NCBI RefSeq assembly: GCF_900111015.1
Contig: NZ_FOFS01000010.1
Location: 1 to 64,000, forward strand
From: Solimonas aquatica
GTDB lineage: Bacteria > Pseudomonadota > Gammaproteobacteria > Nevskiales > Nevskiaceae
Direction of reading: 5' to 3'
DNA: 64,000 nt
Shown piece by piece: positions 49,492 to 59,340 of the stretch. How positions within the stretch are numbered: the first letter of the stretch is position 1; each line of letters opens with the position of its first letter. Position numbers and translations under genes: made by a program. A model generated the notes under the pieces. It did no database searches. It saw only the letters and a list, made by a program, of their open reading frames with translations, and was not told the origin of the DNA.

Positions 49492-50571
49492 ATGCCGACC
49501 CACAATCCGCGCTGGTGGCCCTGGGCCCTGGGCGCTGCCGCGGCGCTGCTGCTGATCTGGTCGCTGACGCCGATCCTCGCGCCCTTCGCGGTCGGCGCGG
49601 CCCTGGCCTATATCGGCGATCCGCTCGCGGATCGGCTGGAGCGTCTGCGCCTGTCGCGCGGCGCGGCCGTAGGCCTGGTGTTCCTGTTCTTCAGTATCGT
49701 CGCGGTGCTGCTGGGCCTGTGGCTGGTGCCGCTGCTGTTCGAACAGACCGTAGCCCTGATCCGCAATCTGCCGGACTGGATCAACTGGATCCTCGACGTG
49801 GGCCTGCCCAAGCTGGGTCTGCCGCCCTACACCGGCGCGCGCCTGGACGCCGGCGCCCTGCAGCAGCTGCTCAGCGAGCACTGGTCGGAAGCCGGTGGCA
49901 TCGCCAAGACCCTGTGGCTGCGCGTCAGCGAATCGGGCAAGGCGGTGCTCGAGGCGGTGGCCAATCTGCTGCTGATTCCCATCGTCAGCTTCTATCTGAT
50001 GCGCGACTGGGATCGCCTGGTGGCGGCGATCCGCGAGCTGATTCCGCCCCGCCATCTGCCCAAGGTGCGCGAGCTTGCGCGGGAGTCCGACGCGGTGCTC
50101 GGCTCCTTCATCCGGGGCCAGCTCACGGTGATGGCGGCGCTGGCCACGGTCTATGGCCTGGGCCTGACCCTGATCGGCCTGAAGCTGGGCCTGATCATCG
50201 GCGTGATTGCCGGCCTGCTCGGCTTCGTGCCCTATCTGGGCTTCGTGGTCGGCATCGGCTCGGCGATGATCGCGATGCTGGTGCAGACCCATGAGCTGCT
50301 GCCCCTGGTCTGGGTGGCGGTGGTGTTCGGCATCGGCCAGTTTCTGGAAAGCTGGTTTCTCACGCCCATCCTGGTCGGCGACAAGATCGGCCTGCATCCG
50401 GTGACCGTGATCTTTGCGCTGCTGGCCGGCGGCCAGCTGTTCGGTTTCACCGGCATTCTCATCGCCCTGCCGGCCTCGGCGGTGCTGGCGGTGCTGGTGC
50501 GTCATGCCCGCGCGCAGTGGCTGCGCAGCCCGCTTTATCACGGGCCGCAGGAGCCGCCGGAGGCGCCATGA
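49492..50571 (+). CDS. AI-2E family / PerM-like membrane protein
   Basis: A 359-aa integral-membrane protein with about eight hydrophobic segments, including LLLIPIVSFYLMRDW, GQLTVMAALATVYGLGLTLI, and the conserved GxVPYLG-like LLGFVPYLGFVVG. The family includes the AI-2 exporter TqsA and PerM, but this name covers varied transport functions. The start at 49492 follows the DUF2066 stop by 13 bp; an ATGA overlap links it to hda. Confidence 0.87.
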   Translation: MPTHNPRWWPWALGAAAALLLIWSLTPILAPFAVGAALAYIGDPLADRLERLRLSRGAAVGLVFLFFSIVAVLLGLWLVPLLFEQTVALIRNLPDWINWILDVGLPKLGLPPYTGARLDAGALQQLLSEHWSEAGGIAKTLWLRVSESGKAVLEAVANLLLIPIVSFYLMRDWDRLVAAIRELIPPRHLPKVRELARESDAVLGSFIRGQLTVMAALATVYGLGLTLIGLKLGLIIGVIAGLLGFVPYLGFVVGIGSAMIAMLVQTHELLPLVWVAVVFGIGQFLESWFLTPILVGDKIGLHPVTVIFALLAGGQLFGFTGILIALPASAVLAVLVRHARAQWLRSPLYHGPQEPPEAP

Positions 50572-51174
50572 AAGGTCAGCAGCTGGCGCTGGCCGTGCAG
50601 CTGCGCGAGGCGGCCAGCTTCGCCAGCTACTGGGCCGGCCGCAATGCCGCCACGGTGGCGACCCTGCGCGCGCTGGATCGCGATGGTCTGCTCTATGGTC
50701 CCGCCGGCAGCGGCCGCACGCATCTGCTGCAGGCCCTGTGCCGCGAGCGCGGCGGCGCCTATCTGCCGCTGCGCGAATGCCGCGACTATGGCCCCGAGGT
50801 ACTGGACGGTTTCGACGCGGCGCCGCTGCTGTGCCTGGACGATCTCGATGCGGTGCTGGACGACAGCGCCTGGGCGCTGAGCCTGCTGCGCCTGCTCGAC
50901 CGCCGCCGCGCGGCCGGCCTGCAGACCGTCGTCAGCAGCGAGCACCCGCCCGAGGCCCTGGCCACCCTGCCCGATCTGCGCACGCGTCTGGCCGCCGGCG
51001 TGCTGCTGGGCTTGTGCGCACTCAGCGACGAGGAATGCGCGCAGCTGCTGCAGGAACGCGCCCAGGCGCGCGGCCTGGAACTGAAGGACGAGGTGGTGCG
51101 CTGGCTGCAGCGCACCCAGGCGCGCAGCCCCGGCGCGCTGCTGGAAGCGCTGGAGCGTCTGGACCGCGCCTCGC

Positions 51175-52259
<1,085 letters not shown>

Positions 52260-52276
52260 CTACCGACCCTCGTTCC

Positions 52277-52882
52277 ATGGCCTTGTTTGCCCGTTATCGT
52301 ATCGGCATGTCCCGCGTGCTGGTGTTGCTGCTGATTGTCGTCCTGCTCTTCAACGGCAGCTACTGGGACCAGAACAACTGGATCGTGGGTGACATCGCCG
52401 CCGTGATCGGCCTGACCCTGATCAGCATCGCCAGCGTCGGCCGCCTCTGGTGCAATCTCTACATCGTCGGCTACAAGAACCGCGAGCTGCTCAGCACCGG
52501 TCCGTATTCGATGTCGCGCAATCCGCTGTACTTCTTCAGCGCGGTGGGCGCGGTGGGCATTGGCCTGGTCAGTGAAAGCCTGCTGCTGACGGGCCTGATC
52601 GCAACGCTGTTCGCCATCGTCTATCCGCGTGTGATCCGCGCCGAGGAGACGCATCTGCGCAAGGTGCACGGCGCCAGCTTCGACGCCTATGCGGCGCGTG
52701 TGCCGCGCTTCTGGCCGCGCTGGTCGGCGCTGCAGGAGCCGGAGCAGTGGACGGTCTATCCGCGCGAATTCCGCAACCACCTCTCCGATGTGCTGTGGTT
52801 CGTCTGGGCCGCCGCCATGCTGCTCTTGATCGGCTCCCTGCACGCACGCGGCATCCTGCCGGTGCTGTGGTGGATGCCATAA
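52277..52882 (+). CDS. ICMT/PEMT-like membrane methyltransferase
   Basis: A 201-aa membrane protein with about five hydrophobic segments. The C-terminal half carries the SAM-binding pattern of isoprenylcysteine carboxyl methyltransferase-like proteins: TGPYSMSRNPLYF, then EE in RAEETHLRKVHG and FDAYAARVPRFWP. Bacterial members have varied or unknown lipid or small-molecule substrates. Single gene, followed by a nested inverted repeat. Confidence 0.82.
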   Translation: MALFARYRIGMSRVLVLLLIVVLLFNGSYWDQNNWIVGDIAAVIGLTLISIASVGRLWCNLYIVGYKNRELLSTGPYSMSRNPLYFFSAVGAVGIGLVSESLLLTGLIATLFAIVYPRVIRAEETHLRKVHGASFDAYAARVPRFWPRWSALQEPEQWTVYPREFRNHLSDVLWFVWAAAMLLLIGSLHARGILPVLWWMP

Positions 52883-52925
52883 CAAGAGCCCTCGAAAGCT
52901 CAAGAAGCTCACCAAGCCGCCAAGA

Positions 52926-52970
52926 ACGCAAAGGCGCTAAAAGCCGTCAGGCTTTTTTGCGCCTTTGCGT
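52926..52970. repeat. Nested inverted repeat of a dispersed type
   Basis: ACGCAAAGGCGC (52926-52937) and its exact inverse (52959-52970) enclose a second stem AAAAGCC/GGCTTTT (52940-52946, 52951-52957). It ends with a T run and lies between convergent genes, so it may serve as a two-way terminator. The CGCCAAGAACGCAAAGGCGC text just before it resembles intergenic repeats I recall from several bacterial genomes. Confidence 0.65.
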
Positions 52971-52996
52971 GATTCCTTTCGCCGCCCGTCCCTGAT

Positions 52997-54709
52997 TCAG
53001 GCCAGCTTCGCCAGCACTGCCGCGGTGCTGGCGTCGATCAGCTCGGCCTTCTCGGCGCGACGCGCCTTGTACTCGAACTGGCCCGTGGCCAGGCTCTTGT
53101 CGCCGATCACGATGCGATGCGGAATGCCGATCAGGTCCGCGTCCGCGAACATCGAGCCCGGGCGGTTGCCGCGATCATCGATCACCACGTCCACACCAGC
53201 GGCCTGCAGCTCGCGATAGAGCGTATCCGCCGCACTCTTCACCGCCGCCGACTTGTCGCTGCCGATCGGGCAGATGATCAGGCGGAACGGGGCGATGGCA
53301 TCCGGCCAGATCATGCCGCCGGCATCGTGTGACTGCTCGATCACCGCTGCCACCAGACGCGAAACGCCGATGCCGTAGCAACCCATCTGCGGGGTCACCG
53401 CCTGCCCGCCTTCGTTGAGCACGGTGAGCTTCATCGCCGCGCTGTACTTGGTGCCCAGCTGGAAGATGTGGCCGCCTTCGATGCCACGGTAGTAGCGGAT
53501 GGTGCCGACACCGTCCGGGCTCGGATCACCCTCGGCGATCACGCGCAGATCGGCGGTCTGCGGCTCGGCGCAGTCGCGGCCCCAGTTGGCGCCCGTCAGA
53601 TGATGGTCGTTGTCGTTGGCGCCGCAGACGAAGTCGGCCACTTCCGCGGCGGCGTAGTCGGCAATCAGCGGCACCGGGCAACCGACCGGGCCCAGATACC
53701 CGACCTCGCAGCCGAACACGCGCTGCACGTCCTGCGGATCGGCCAGGGTCATGGGGCTGGCGATCAGCGGATGCTTGGCGGCCTTGATCTCGTTGAGCTG
53801 ATGATCGCCGCGCAAGGCGATGGCGACCAGGCCCGAGGCGCTGGCGCCTTCGGCGGCCTTCACCACCAGCAGCTTGACCTTGCCGGTGAGCGGCACGTTC
53901 AGGAACTTCGAGACCTGCTCGCAGGTTTTCTGACCCGGCGTGGCGACCTTGCTCAGCGCCGCCGTGGCCGCTGCGCGCGGCTTGCCGGAAGGCCGGGTTT
54001 CTGCCGCCTCGACATTGGCTGCATACGTGCCGTTCTCGGCCACCGCCAGCAGATCTTCACCGGAGCCGGCGAGGATGTGGAATTCCTCGCTCATCGCGCC
54101 GCCGATGTTGCCGGAGTCGGCTTTCACCGCACGGAAATCCGCGCCCAGGCGCGTGAAGATGCGGATGTAGGCCTGCCGCATGTTCTGGTATTCGCGGCCC
54201 AGGTCCTCGGCGTCCATGTGGAAGGAATAGGCATCCTTCATCAGGAACTCGCGCGCGCGCATCACGCCGAAGCGCGGCCGGCGTTCGTCACGGAACTTGG
54301 TCTGGATCTGGTAGTAGTTCACCGGCAGCTGGCGATAGCTGCGGAAGTCCTGCTTGACGTGATGGGTGATCACTTCCTCATGCGTCGGCCCCAGGCAGAA
54401 ATCATTCTGGTGGCGGTCCTTGAAGCGCAGCATCTCGGCGCCCATCACCTCCCAGCGACCCGAGTCCTGCCAGAGCTCGGCCGGCTGCACCACCGGCATC
54501 GACAGCTCCAGCGCACCGGCGCGGTTCATCTCTTCGCGGACGATGGCTTCGATCTTGCGGAGCGTGCGCAGGCCGATGGGCAGCCAGGTGTAGAGGCCGC
54601 TGCCCAGGCTGCGGATGAAACCGGCGCGCAGCATCAGCTGATGGCTGATGACCTGGGCGTCGGCGGGGGTTTCTTTGCTGGTGGCCAGCGGGAACTGCGA
54701 TAGGCGCAT
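52997..54709 (-). CDS. proS: Prolyl-tRNA synthetase
   Basis: Class II aminoacyl-tRNA synthetase, bacterial type with the inserted editing domain (about residues 220-400; NDNDHHLTGANWGRD). The 570-aa length is standard. Motif 2 is FRDERRPRFGVMRAREF; motif 3 is CYGIGVSRLVAAVIEQ. The start at 54709 (MRLSQFPLATSKETPADA) is the family N-terminus; the open frame upstream is antisense to dksA and rejected. Confidence 0.96.
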   Translation of the reverse strand: MRLSQFPLATSKETPADAQVISHQLMLRAGFIRSLGSGLYTWLPIGLRTLRKIEAIVREEMNRAGALELSMPVVQPAELWQDSGRWEVMGAEMLRFKDRHQNDFCLGPTHEEVITHHVKQDFRSYRQLPVNYYQIQTKFRDERRPRFGVMRAREFLMKDAYSFHMDAEDLGREYQNMRQAYIRIFTRLGADFRAVKADSGNIGGAMSEEFHILAGSGEDLLAVAENGTYAANVEAAETRPSGKPRAAATAALSKVATPGQKTCEQVSKFLNVPLTGKVKLLVVKAAEGASASGLVAIALRGDHQLNEIKAAKHPLIASPMTLADPQDVQRVFGCEVGYLGPVGCPVPLIADYAAAEVADFVCGANDNDHHLTGANWGRDCAEPQTADLRVIAEGDPSPDGVGTIRYYRGIEGGHIFQLGTKYSAAMKLTVLNEGGQAVTPQMGCYGIGVSRLVAAVIEQSHDAGGMIWPDAIAPFRLIICPIGSDKSAAVKSAADTLYRELQAAGVDVVIDDRGNRPGSMFADADLIGIPHRIVIGDKSLATGQFEYKARRAEKAELIDASTAAVLAKLA

Positions 54710-54928
54710 GGCGGGAAAAAGTCGGCTGAAAAGAAGCTGCGCAGGAGCGCGCGAGCCGGGCATTGTAACGGGCAAGCAAGGCCTGGTGCGCCGGCATCGC
54801 GCAGGATTTTGCGGCTCGTCGGCTGCATCCTGACGGACCGCCGCTGCTGCATTGACCCCACCCCGGCGCCAGTGTATAACGCCCGCCTTTGCGTAAACTC
54901 GTTCACTTTTTTTCGCGGGGCGGAATTG

Positions 54929-55645
54929 ATGAAAGCCCAGAAAAAATCTGCGAAAGGCGCCGGAAAACCGGCTAGCTCCACTCGTCCCGCAGCGCCCAAG
55001 AAAAGCGCCGCCAGCTCGTCGTCGAAAAGCAAGGCTGCCGTGAAGCCCGCCGCCAAGGCGGCTCCCGCCAGCAAGGCCCACCCGGCCCCACCCACTCCCG
55101 TTCCCGGAAAATCCAAAGTGCAAGATCAGAGCACGTCGAAAGCCAAAACCCCCGTGAAAGCTTCGGCAGCCAAGGCCGCCGCGCCTGCCAAGACCAGCAC
55201 CCCGGCCCGTGCCGCACGCGCCCTCGCCCCCGGCAGCCTGCCGACCGAGGACGAGCTGCGCGCCATGTCCGATGATGAATACATGAATGAGGTGCAGCTG
55301 GAGTTCTTCCGCACCCGCCTCGCGCAGATGCGCCAGGAAGTGCTGCAACGCGAAATGGATGTGAAGGAGCGCCTGCACGAGCGCGAGATGTTCGCCGACC
55401 CCGCCGACCGCGCCACCGCCGAGGAAGAGCACTGGCTGGACCTGCGCCTGCGCGAGCGTGAATCGCTGCTGCTGAAGAAGATCGACGACGCCCTGCGCCG
55501 CATCGAAGCCAAGGAATACGGCTACTGCGAGAAGACCGGTGACCCCATCGGCATCCCGCGTCTGCTGGCGCGCCCCACCGCCACCGTCTGTGTGGACATC
55601 AAGGGTCAGGACGAGCGCGTGGAAGCACAGTTCCGCGACCGCTGA
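54929..55645 (+). CDS. dksA: DksA-family RNA polymerase factor with long basic N-terminus
   Basis: Secondary-channel factor acting with ppGpp on rRNA and amino-acid promoters. The C-terminal 140 residues match DksA: coiled coil with the DPADRA tip (the key Asp pair) and a zinc-finger-like globule. Two of the four zinc Cys are replaced: Cys200 and Cys221 remain, while the partner positions are Thr203 and Ile224. The first 100 residues are a Lys/Ala/Ser/Pro-rich extension absent from E. coli DksA (151 aa). The start at 54929 has GGGGCGGAAT upstream. A strong terminator follows. Confidence 0.93.
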   Translation: MKAQKKSAKGAGKPASSTRPAAPKKSAASSSSKSKAAVKPAAKAAPASKAHPAPPTPVPGKSKVQDQSTSKAKTPVKASAAKAAAPAKTSTPARAARALAPGSLPTEDELRAMSDDEYMNEVQLEFFRTRLAQMRQEVLQREMDVKERLHEREMFADPADRATAEEEHWLDLRLRERESLLLKKIDDALRRIEAKEYGYCEKTGDPIGIPRLLARPTATVCVDIKGQDERVEAQFRDR

Positions 55646-55659
55646 ACATCGTCCCCATC

Positions 55660-55690
55660 AAAAAAGCCCGCAGCGATGCGGGCTTTTTTT
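55660..55690. terminator. Bidirectional terminator after dksA
   Basis: An 8-bp stem AGCCCGCA/TGCGGGCT (55665-55672, 55677-55684) with a 4-nt loop is flanked by A and T runs on both sides. It can end dksA (plus) and the tRNA-Leu transcript (minus). Confidence 0.9.
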
Positions 55691-55697
55691 GTGGCTG

Positions 55698-55782
55698 TGG
55701 TGCGACCGGCCGGAATCGAACCGGCACGCCCGAAGGCGGGGGATTTTAAGTCCCCTGCGTCTACCGATTCCGCCACGGTCGC
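55698..55782 (-). tRNA. tRNA-Leu (TAA)
   Basis: An 85-nt cloverleaf with a long variable arm starts GCGACCGTGGCGGAATCG and ends in encoded CCA. The anticodon loop CTTAAAA gives TAA. It corresponds to E. coli leuZ of the glyW-cysT-leuZ cluster. It begins 12 bp after the stop of the cyclase-ATPase gene. Confidence 0.96.
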
Positions 55783-55794
55783 GCGGCGCGCATG

Positions 55795-58700
55795 CTAACC
55801 CATCCCGCCCGGCACCGCGCCAGCGGCCAGCGCCTGCGCGTGCGCCCGCGCACCCACGCGCTGAAAGGCCTGCCGGGCGAGCTGCCGCTGCCCCTCGGCC
55901 TCGGATGCCGTCTCGTGCCAGCGTGCCTGCGCCAGATGCAGCCAGGGGCGCAGGCCTTCAGCGCCCAGTTCATCGATGAGTTGCGCCAGCCGCAGCAGAC
56001 CGCTGCGCGCCTGCCCGGCGTCGAGCAGCGGCTGCGCCAGCAACGCGATCCAGGCGCGGACCTCCCAGAGCCTTGAACCGGAGGCCAGTGCACTGAGCAC
56101 CGCTGCCTGCGCGGTATGCAGACCCTGCTCGTGCTGGCCGCAGCCGCGATAGGCCTCGGCCAGCACCGCGAGAAAATTGGCCTCGAACTGATGCGCCAAG
56201 GCGCCGCGCGCCACCAGCGGCTGCGCCTGCAGCAGCAAGGGCAAGGCCTCCGGGTGGCGCCCGTTCAGGCAATACGCCAGACCCAGCGCACGCAGCGAGA
56301 CCGCGCGGAAGAAGGCGCTGCCGAAGCGCTCGGAGCGCGTCACGGCGGCACGGCCGTGCAGCAGCGCATCCTGGTACTCGCCGCTGTACCAGGCGTAGTC
56401 CACCAGATTGGCGTGCATCCAGCTGGCCGCCATGTCATGGCGCTGCGCCACCGCCAGCGCGGCGCGCATGTCCGCCACGCCCTCGTCGAGCTGGCCCAGC
56501 ACCCCCAGCAGCAGGCCGCGCAGACCGCGTGAGATGAAGTTGCCGGCGCCGATCTCACGCTCGCGCCAGCTGCTGCCGCCGGCAGCGTCGATGCGCGTCA
56601 GACCCTCGCAGAGCTCGCCGGTGGTGATGAAGCTCAGCAGATAGATCAGGCGGAAACGATCCACCAGTTCGACCGCGCCGATCTGCCGGGCCTCGTCCAG
56701 CGAGCGCGCGCACCAGCGCGCCGCCGCGCCGGCCTGGCCGCGCAGCATCAGCACCGTGGCATAGCTCATGTCCAGCTCGGCGCGGCCGGCTGCATCCTGC
56801 GCGGCCAGCGCCTGCGCTTCGGCGTGCAGGCGGTCGATGCCTTCGGCCGGCATCGGCACGAACTGCGCCATGCGCAGCAGCGCGGAGCGGGCGCGCAGGG
56901 CCGCGGCACGCAGGTCTGCGGTCTGCGGCGCCGACTCCAGGCAGCGCAAGGCCTCGCGCAGATGCCGCACCGCCGCCGGCGAGTCGGCCGCGCCCAGCCA
57001 GCGCGCCGCCTGCACATGCCAGAGGCCGGCACGCGCCAGATCGCCGGCGCAGCCGTAGTGATGGGCAATGCGCACCGCGCTTTCGTCCGGCGGCTGGTCC
57101 AGCGGACAGCGCGCCTCCAGCAGCTGTGCGAGCCGCGCATGCAGCTCGCGGCGCTGCACTTCCAGCTGTGCACCGTAGGCCAGCTCCTGAATCAGCGGGT
57201 GCACGAACTGCCAGCATTCCTGCGTCTCGTCCAGCTGCGCCGCCATGCCGCGCTGCTCCAGCTCGCGCAGCTGCTGCAGGCAGGTATCGGCGCGCTGCGC
57301 GCTCAGTGCCGCCAGCAGGCCGAGGCTGAAGCGCTGTCCGATCACCGCCGCGCAGTGCAAGGCGGTCTTGAGCAGGGCCGGCAACCGGTCGATGCGCGCC
57401 GTCAGCAGGGCGTGCACGCTGTCGGCGATCGGCCAGGTTTCAAAAGGCTGGCTCAGCCGGTAGGCGCCGCGCACGCCCTGCAGCTGTCCGCCGTCGGCCA
57501 GGGCCTGCACGGCTTCTTCGACGAAATAGGGATTGCCGCCCGCGCGCCGCAGCAGCTCCGGCCGCAGTGCGTCAAGACTCTCATGGCTGCCGAGCCAGGC
57601 CTCGGCCAGATGCTGCAAGGCCTGCGGCGCCAGGGCGCTGAGCGGCAGCGGCTGTGCGGCCAGCGCGGCGGCATCGTATTCCGGGCGATGGTTGAGCAGC
57701 AGCAGGGTCGGCTGCGTGCGCACGGCGCGCGCCAGCTGCGCCAGGAAATCCAGGGTCTGGGGGTCGGCGAAGTGCAGATCCTCCACCAGCAGCAGCTGCG
57801 GCCGGCCGCCGCGCGCCATGTAATCGGCCAGATAAGCCAGCACCACATCGCGCTCGGCGCCGCCCGGATCGGGACCACGGCTTTCGCCGACGCCGAGCAG
57901 ATCGAGAATCTGCGGCAGGATCGGCGCGCTGTCCGGATCCTCCAGCAGGAAGCTGCCGGCCACCAGGCGGCGCAGCTCGGCAGCCGCCAGATCGTCAGAC
58001 AGCTTCAGCCGCGAGCGCAGCAGGTGCTGCACCGGCAGCAGCGGCAGGGCCTGACCATAGGGGACGCCGCTGGCACGATGGACGATGAAGCCCTCACGCT
58101 CGCAGGCGATCGCGAATTCATGGCTCAGGCGGCTCTTGCCGATGCCCGCCTCGCCCACCAGCGACAGCACAGCGCCCCGGCCCTGACGCGCCTGCGCCAG
58201 CGCCGCCATCAGCTGGCGCAACTCGTTTTCGCGACCGACGAAGGGTGATGCCCCGCGGCTGAGGCTGCGCTCCAGCCGCGTGCGGCGCGGATCGGCCGCT
58301 TCCACCTCGTAGACCTGCACCGGCGCATCGCTGCCCGCCACGTTCATCGCGCCCAGATCGCGCAGCCGGCAGTAGCCGCTCACCAGGGTCGCGGTATGAC
58401 GCGTGGCATAGATGCGGCCGGGTTCGCAGATCTGCTCCATGCGCGCGGCGAGATTCACCGTCAGCCCCTGCGCGGTGTAATCCATGCGCAGATCGTCACC
58501 GATGCGGCCGACGATCACCTCGCCGGTGTTCAGACCGATGCGCATCGACAGATTGAGGCCGGTCTGCAGGCGCAGCGCGTCGGCGAAGGCACGCACCTCG
58601 CGCTGCGCTTCCAGCGCCGCCAGACAGGCGCGCTGGGCGTGGTCCTCCAGCGCCAGCGGTGCGCCGAACAAGGCCATGATGCCGTCGCCGGTGTATTGAT

Positions 58701-59022
58701 TGACCGTGCCCTCGAAACGGTGCACGGCGGCCGACAGCAGGCCGAAGTAGCGATCCAGGATGCCGTGCCAGGCTTCCGCGCCGGCCTGCTGCGCCAGCCG
58801 CGTCGAGCCCTTGATGTCGGCGAACAGCACGGTGACGCGCTTGCGCTCGCCCTGCATGGCGGCGCGCGACTGCAGCACGCGTTCGATCAGATGGCGGGGT
58901 GTATAGGCATGCGGGCTCGCGGCGCCGGCGCCCTCGGCCTGCAGACGGCTGCCGCATTGATTGCAGAAGCGCGCCTGTGCGGGATTGTCGGCCTGGCATT
59001 GCGGACAAGCATTCATGGCCAT
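55795..59022 (-). CDS. Class III nucleotidyl cyclase - AAA ATPase - TPR regulator
   Basis: A 1,075-aa protein: an N-terminal zinc ribbon (CPQC ... CNQC, residues 5-25), a class III cyclase domain (about 60-230; FADIKGST and TGDGIMALF carry the two metal Asp; NLAARM carries the transition-state Asn and Arg), an AAA-type ATPase (about 285-640; GEAGIGKSR), then a long helical TPR-like region (about 650-1,050). The position of the purine-specifying Lys is Gln (VNQYTGDG). The start is 59022 or 59016; longer frames enter the tRNA-Cys gene. It lies inside the conserved tRNA cluster. Confidence 0.88.
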   Translation of the reverse strand: MAMNACPQCQADNPAQARFCNQCGSRLQAEGAGAASPHAYTPRHLIERVLQSRAAMQGERKRVTVLFADIKGSTRLAQQAGAEAWHGILDRYFGLLSAAVHRFEGTVNQYTGDGIMALFGAPLALEDHAQRACLAALEAQREVRAFADALRLQTGLNLSMRIGLNTGEVIVGRIGDDLRMDYTAQGLTVNLAARMEQICEPGRIYATRHTATLVSGYCRLRDLGAMNVAGSDAPVQVYEVEAADPRRTRLERSLSRGASPFVGRENELRQLMAALAQARQGRGAVLSLVGEAGIGKSRLSHEFAIACEREGFIVHRASGVPYGQALPLLPVQHLLRSRLKLSDDLAAAELRRLVAGSFLLEDPDSAPILPQILDLLGVGESRGPDPGGAERDVVLAYLADYMARGGRPQLLLVEDLHFADPQTLDFLAQLARAVRTQPTLLLLNHRPEYDAAALAAQPLPLSALAPQALQHLAEAWLGSHESLDALRPELLRRAGGNPYFVEEAVQALADGGQLQGVRGAYRLSQPFETWPIADSVHALLTARIDRLPALLKTALHCAAVIGQRFSLGLLAALSAQRADTCLQQLRELEQRGMAAQLDETQECWQFVHPLIQELAYGAQLEVQRRELHARLAQLLEARCPLDQPPDESAVRIAHHYGCAGDLARAGLWHVQAARWLGAADSPAAVRHLREALRCLESAPQTADLRAAALRARSALLRMAQFVPMPAEGIDRLHAEAQALAAQDAAGRAELDMSYATVLMLRGQAGAAARWCARSLDEARQIGAVELVDRFRLIYLLSFITTGELCEGLTRIDAAGGSSWREREIGAGNFISRGLRGLLLGVLGQLDEGVADMRAALAVAQRHDMAASWMHANLVDYAWYSGEYQDALLHGRAAVTRSERFGSAFFRAVSLRALGLAYCLNGRHPEALPLLLQAQPLVARGALAHQFEANFLAVLAEAYRGCGQHEQGLHTAQAAVLSALASGSRLWEVRAWIALLAQPLLDAGQARSGLLRLAQLIDELGAEGLRPWLHLAQARWHETASEAEGQRQLARQAFQRVGARAHAQALAAGAVPGGMG

Positions 59023-59047
59023 CACCCGCCGGTATGTCTTGGGGAAA

Positions 59048-59121
59048 TGGAGGCTAGGGTCGGAATTGAACCGGCGTACGCGGATTTGCAGTCCGCTGCA
59101 TGACCACTCTGCCACCTAGCC
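59048..59121 (-). tRNA. tRNA-Cys (GCA)
   Basis: A 74-nt cloverleaf starts GGCTAGGTGGCAGAGTGG and ends TCCA. The anticodon loop CTGCAAA gives GCA. It matches E. coli cysT in position after tRNA-Gly. The cyclase gene begins 25 bp after it. Confidence 0.96.
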
Positions 59122-59171
59122 GTGTTGCCTGCTGTAGCGCGGCCGCGCGAGTGTAGCAGCGGCCTCAGACT

Positions 59172-59201
59172 AAAAAACCCCGTGCGGCAGACGACGGGGT
59201 T
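59172..59201 (-). terminator. Terminator between tRNA-Gly and tRNA-Cys
   Basis: An 8-bp stem AACCCCGT/ACGGGGTT (59176-59183, 59194-59201), 10-nt loop, with TTTTTTA following on the minus strand. It would end transcripts from pgsA and tRNA-Gly. A weak -10-like TACACT (59150-59155) follows and may start a separate tRNA-Cys transcript. Confidence 0.75.
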
Positions 59202-59212
59202 TGAAGTGAAAC

Positions 59213-59288
59213 TGGAGCGGGAAACGAGGCTCGAACTCGCGACCTCAACCTTGGCAAGGTTGCGCTCTACCAACTGAGCTATTCCCGC
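59213..59288 (-). tRNA. tRNA-Gly (GCC)
   Basis: A 76-nt cloverleaf starts GCGGGAATAGCTCAGTTGG and ends TCCA. The anticodon loop TTGCCAA gives GCC. It lies 52 bp after pgsA, the same order as E. coli pgsA-glyW. Confidence 0.96.
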
Positions 59289-59340
59289 GTGAGGAGGCGC
59301 ATTGTACTGGCGCAGCGCGACGAGTCAAGCATTTTTCGCA

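Noticed and set aside
55698-59288. Genomic island or prophage at the tRNA cluster
   Set aside because: No integrase, no duplicated tRNA end and no phage genes were found; only a single regulator gene is inserted.
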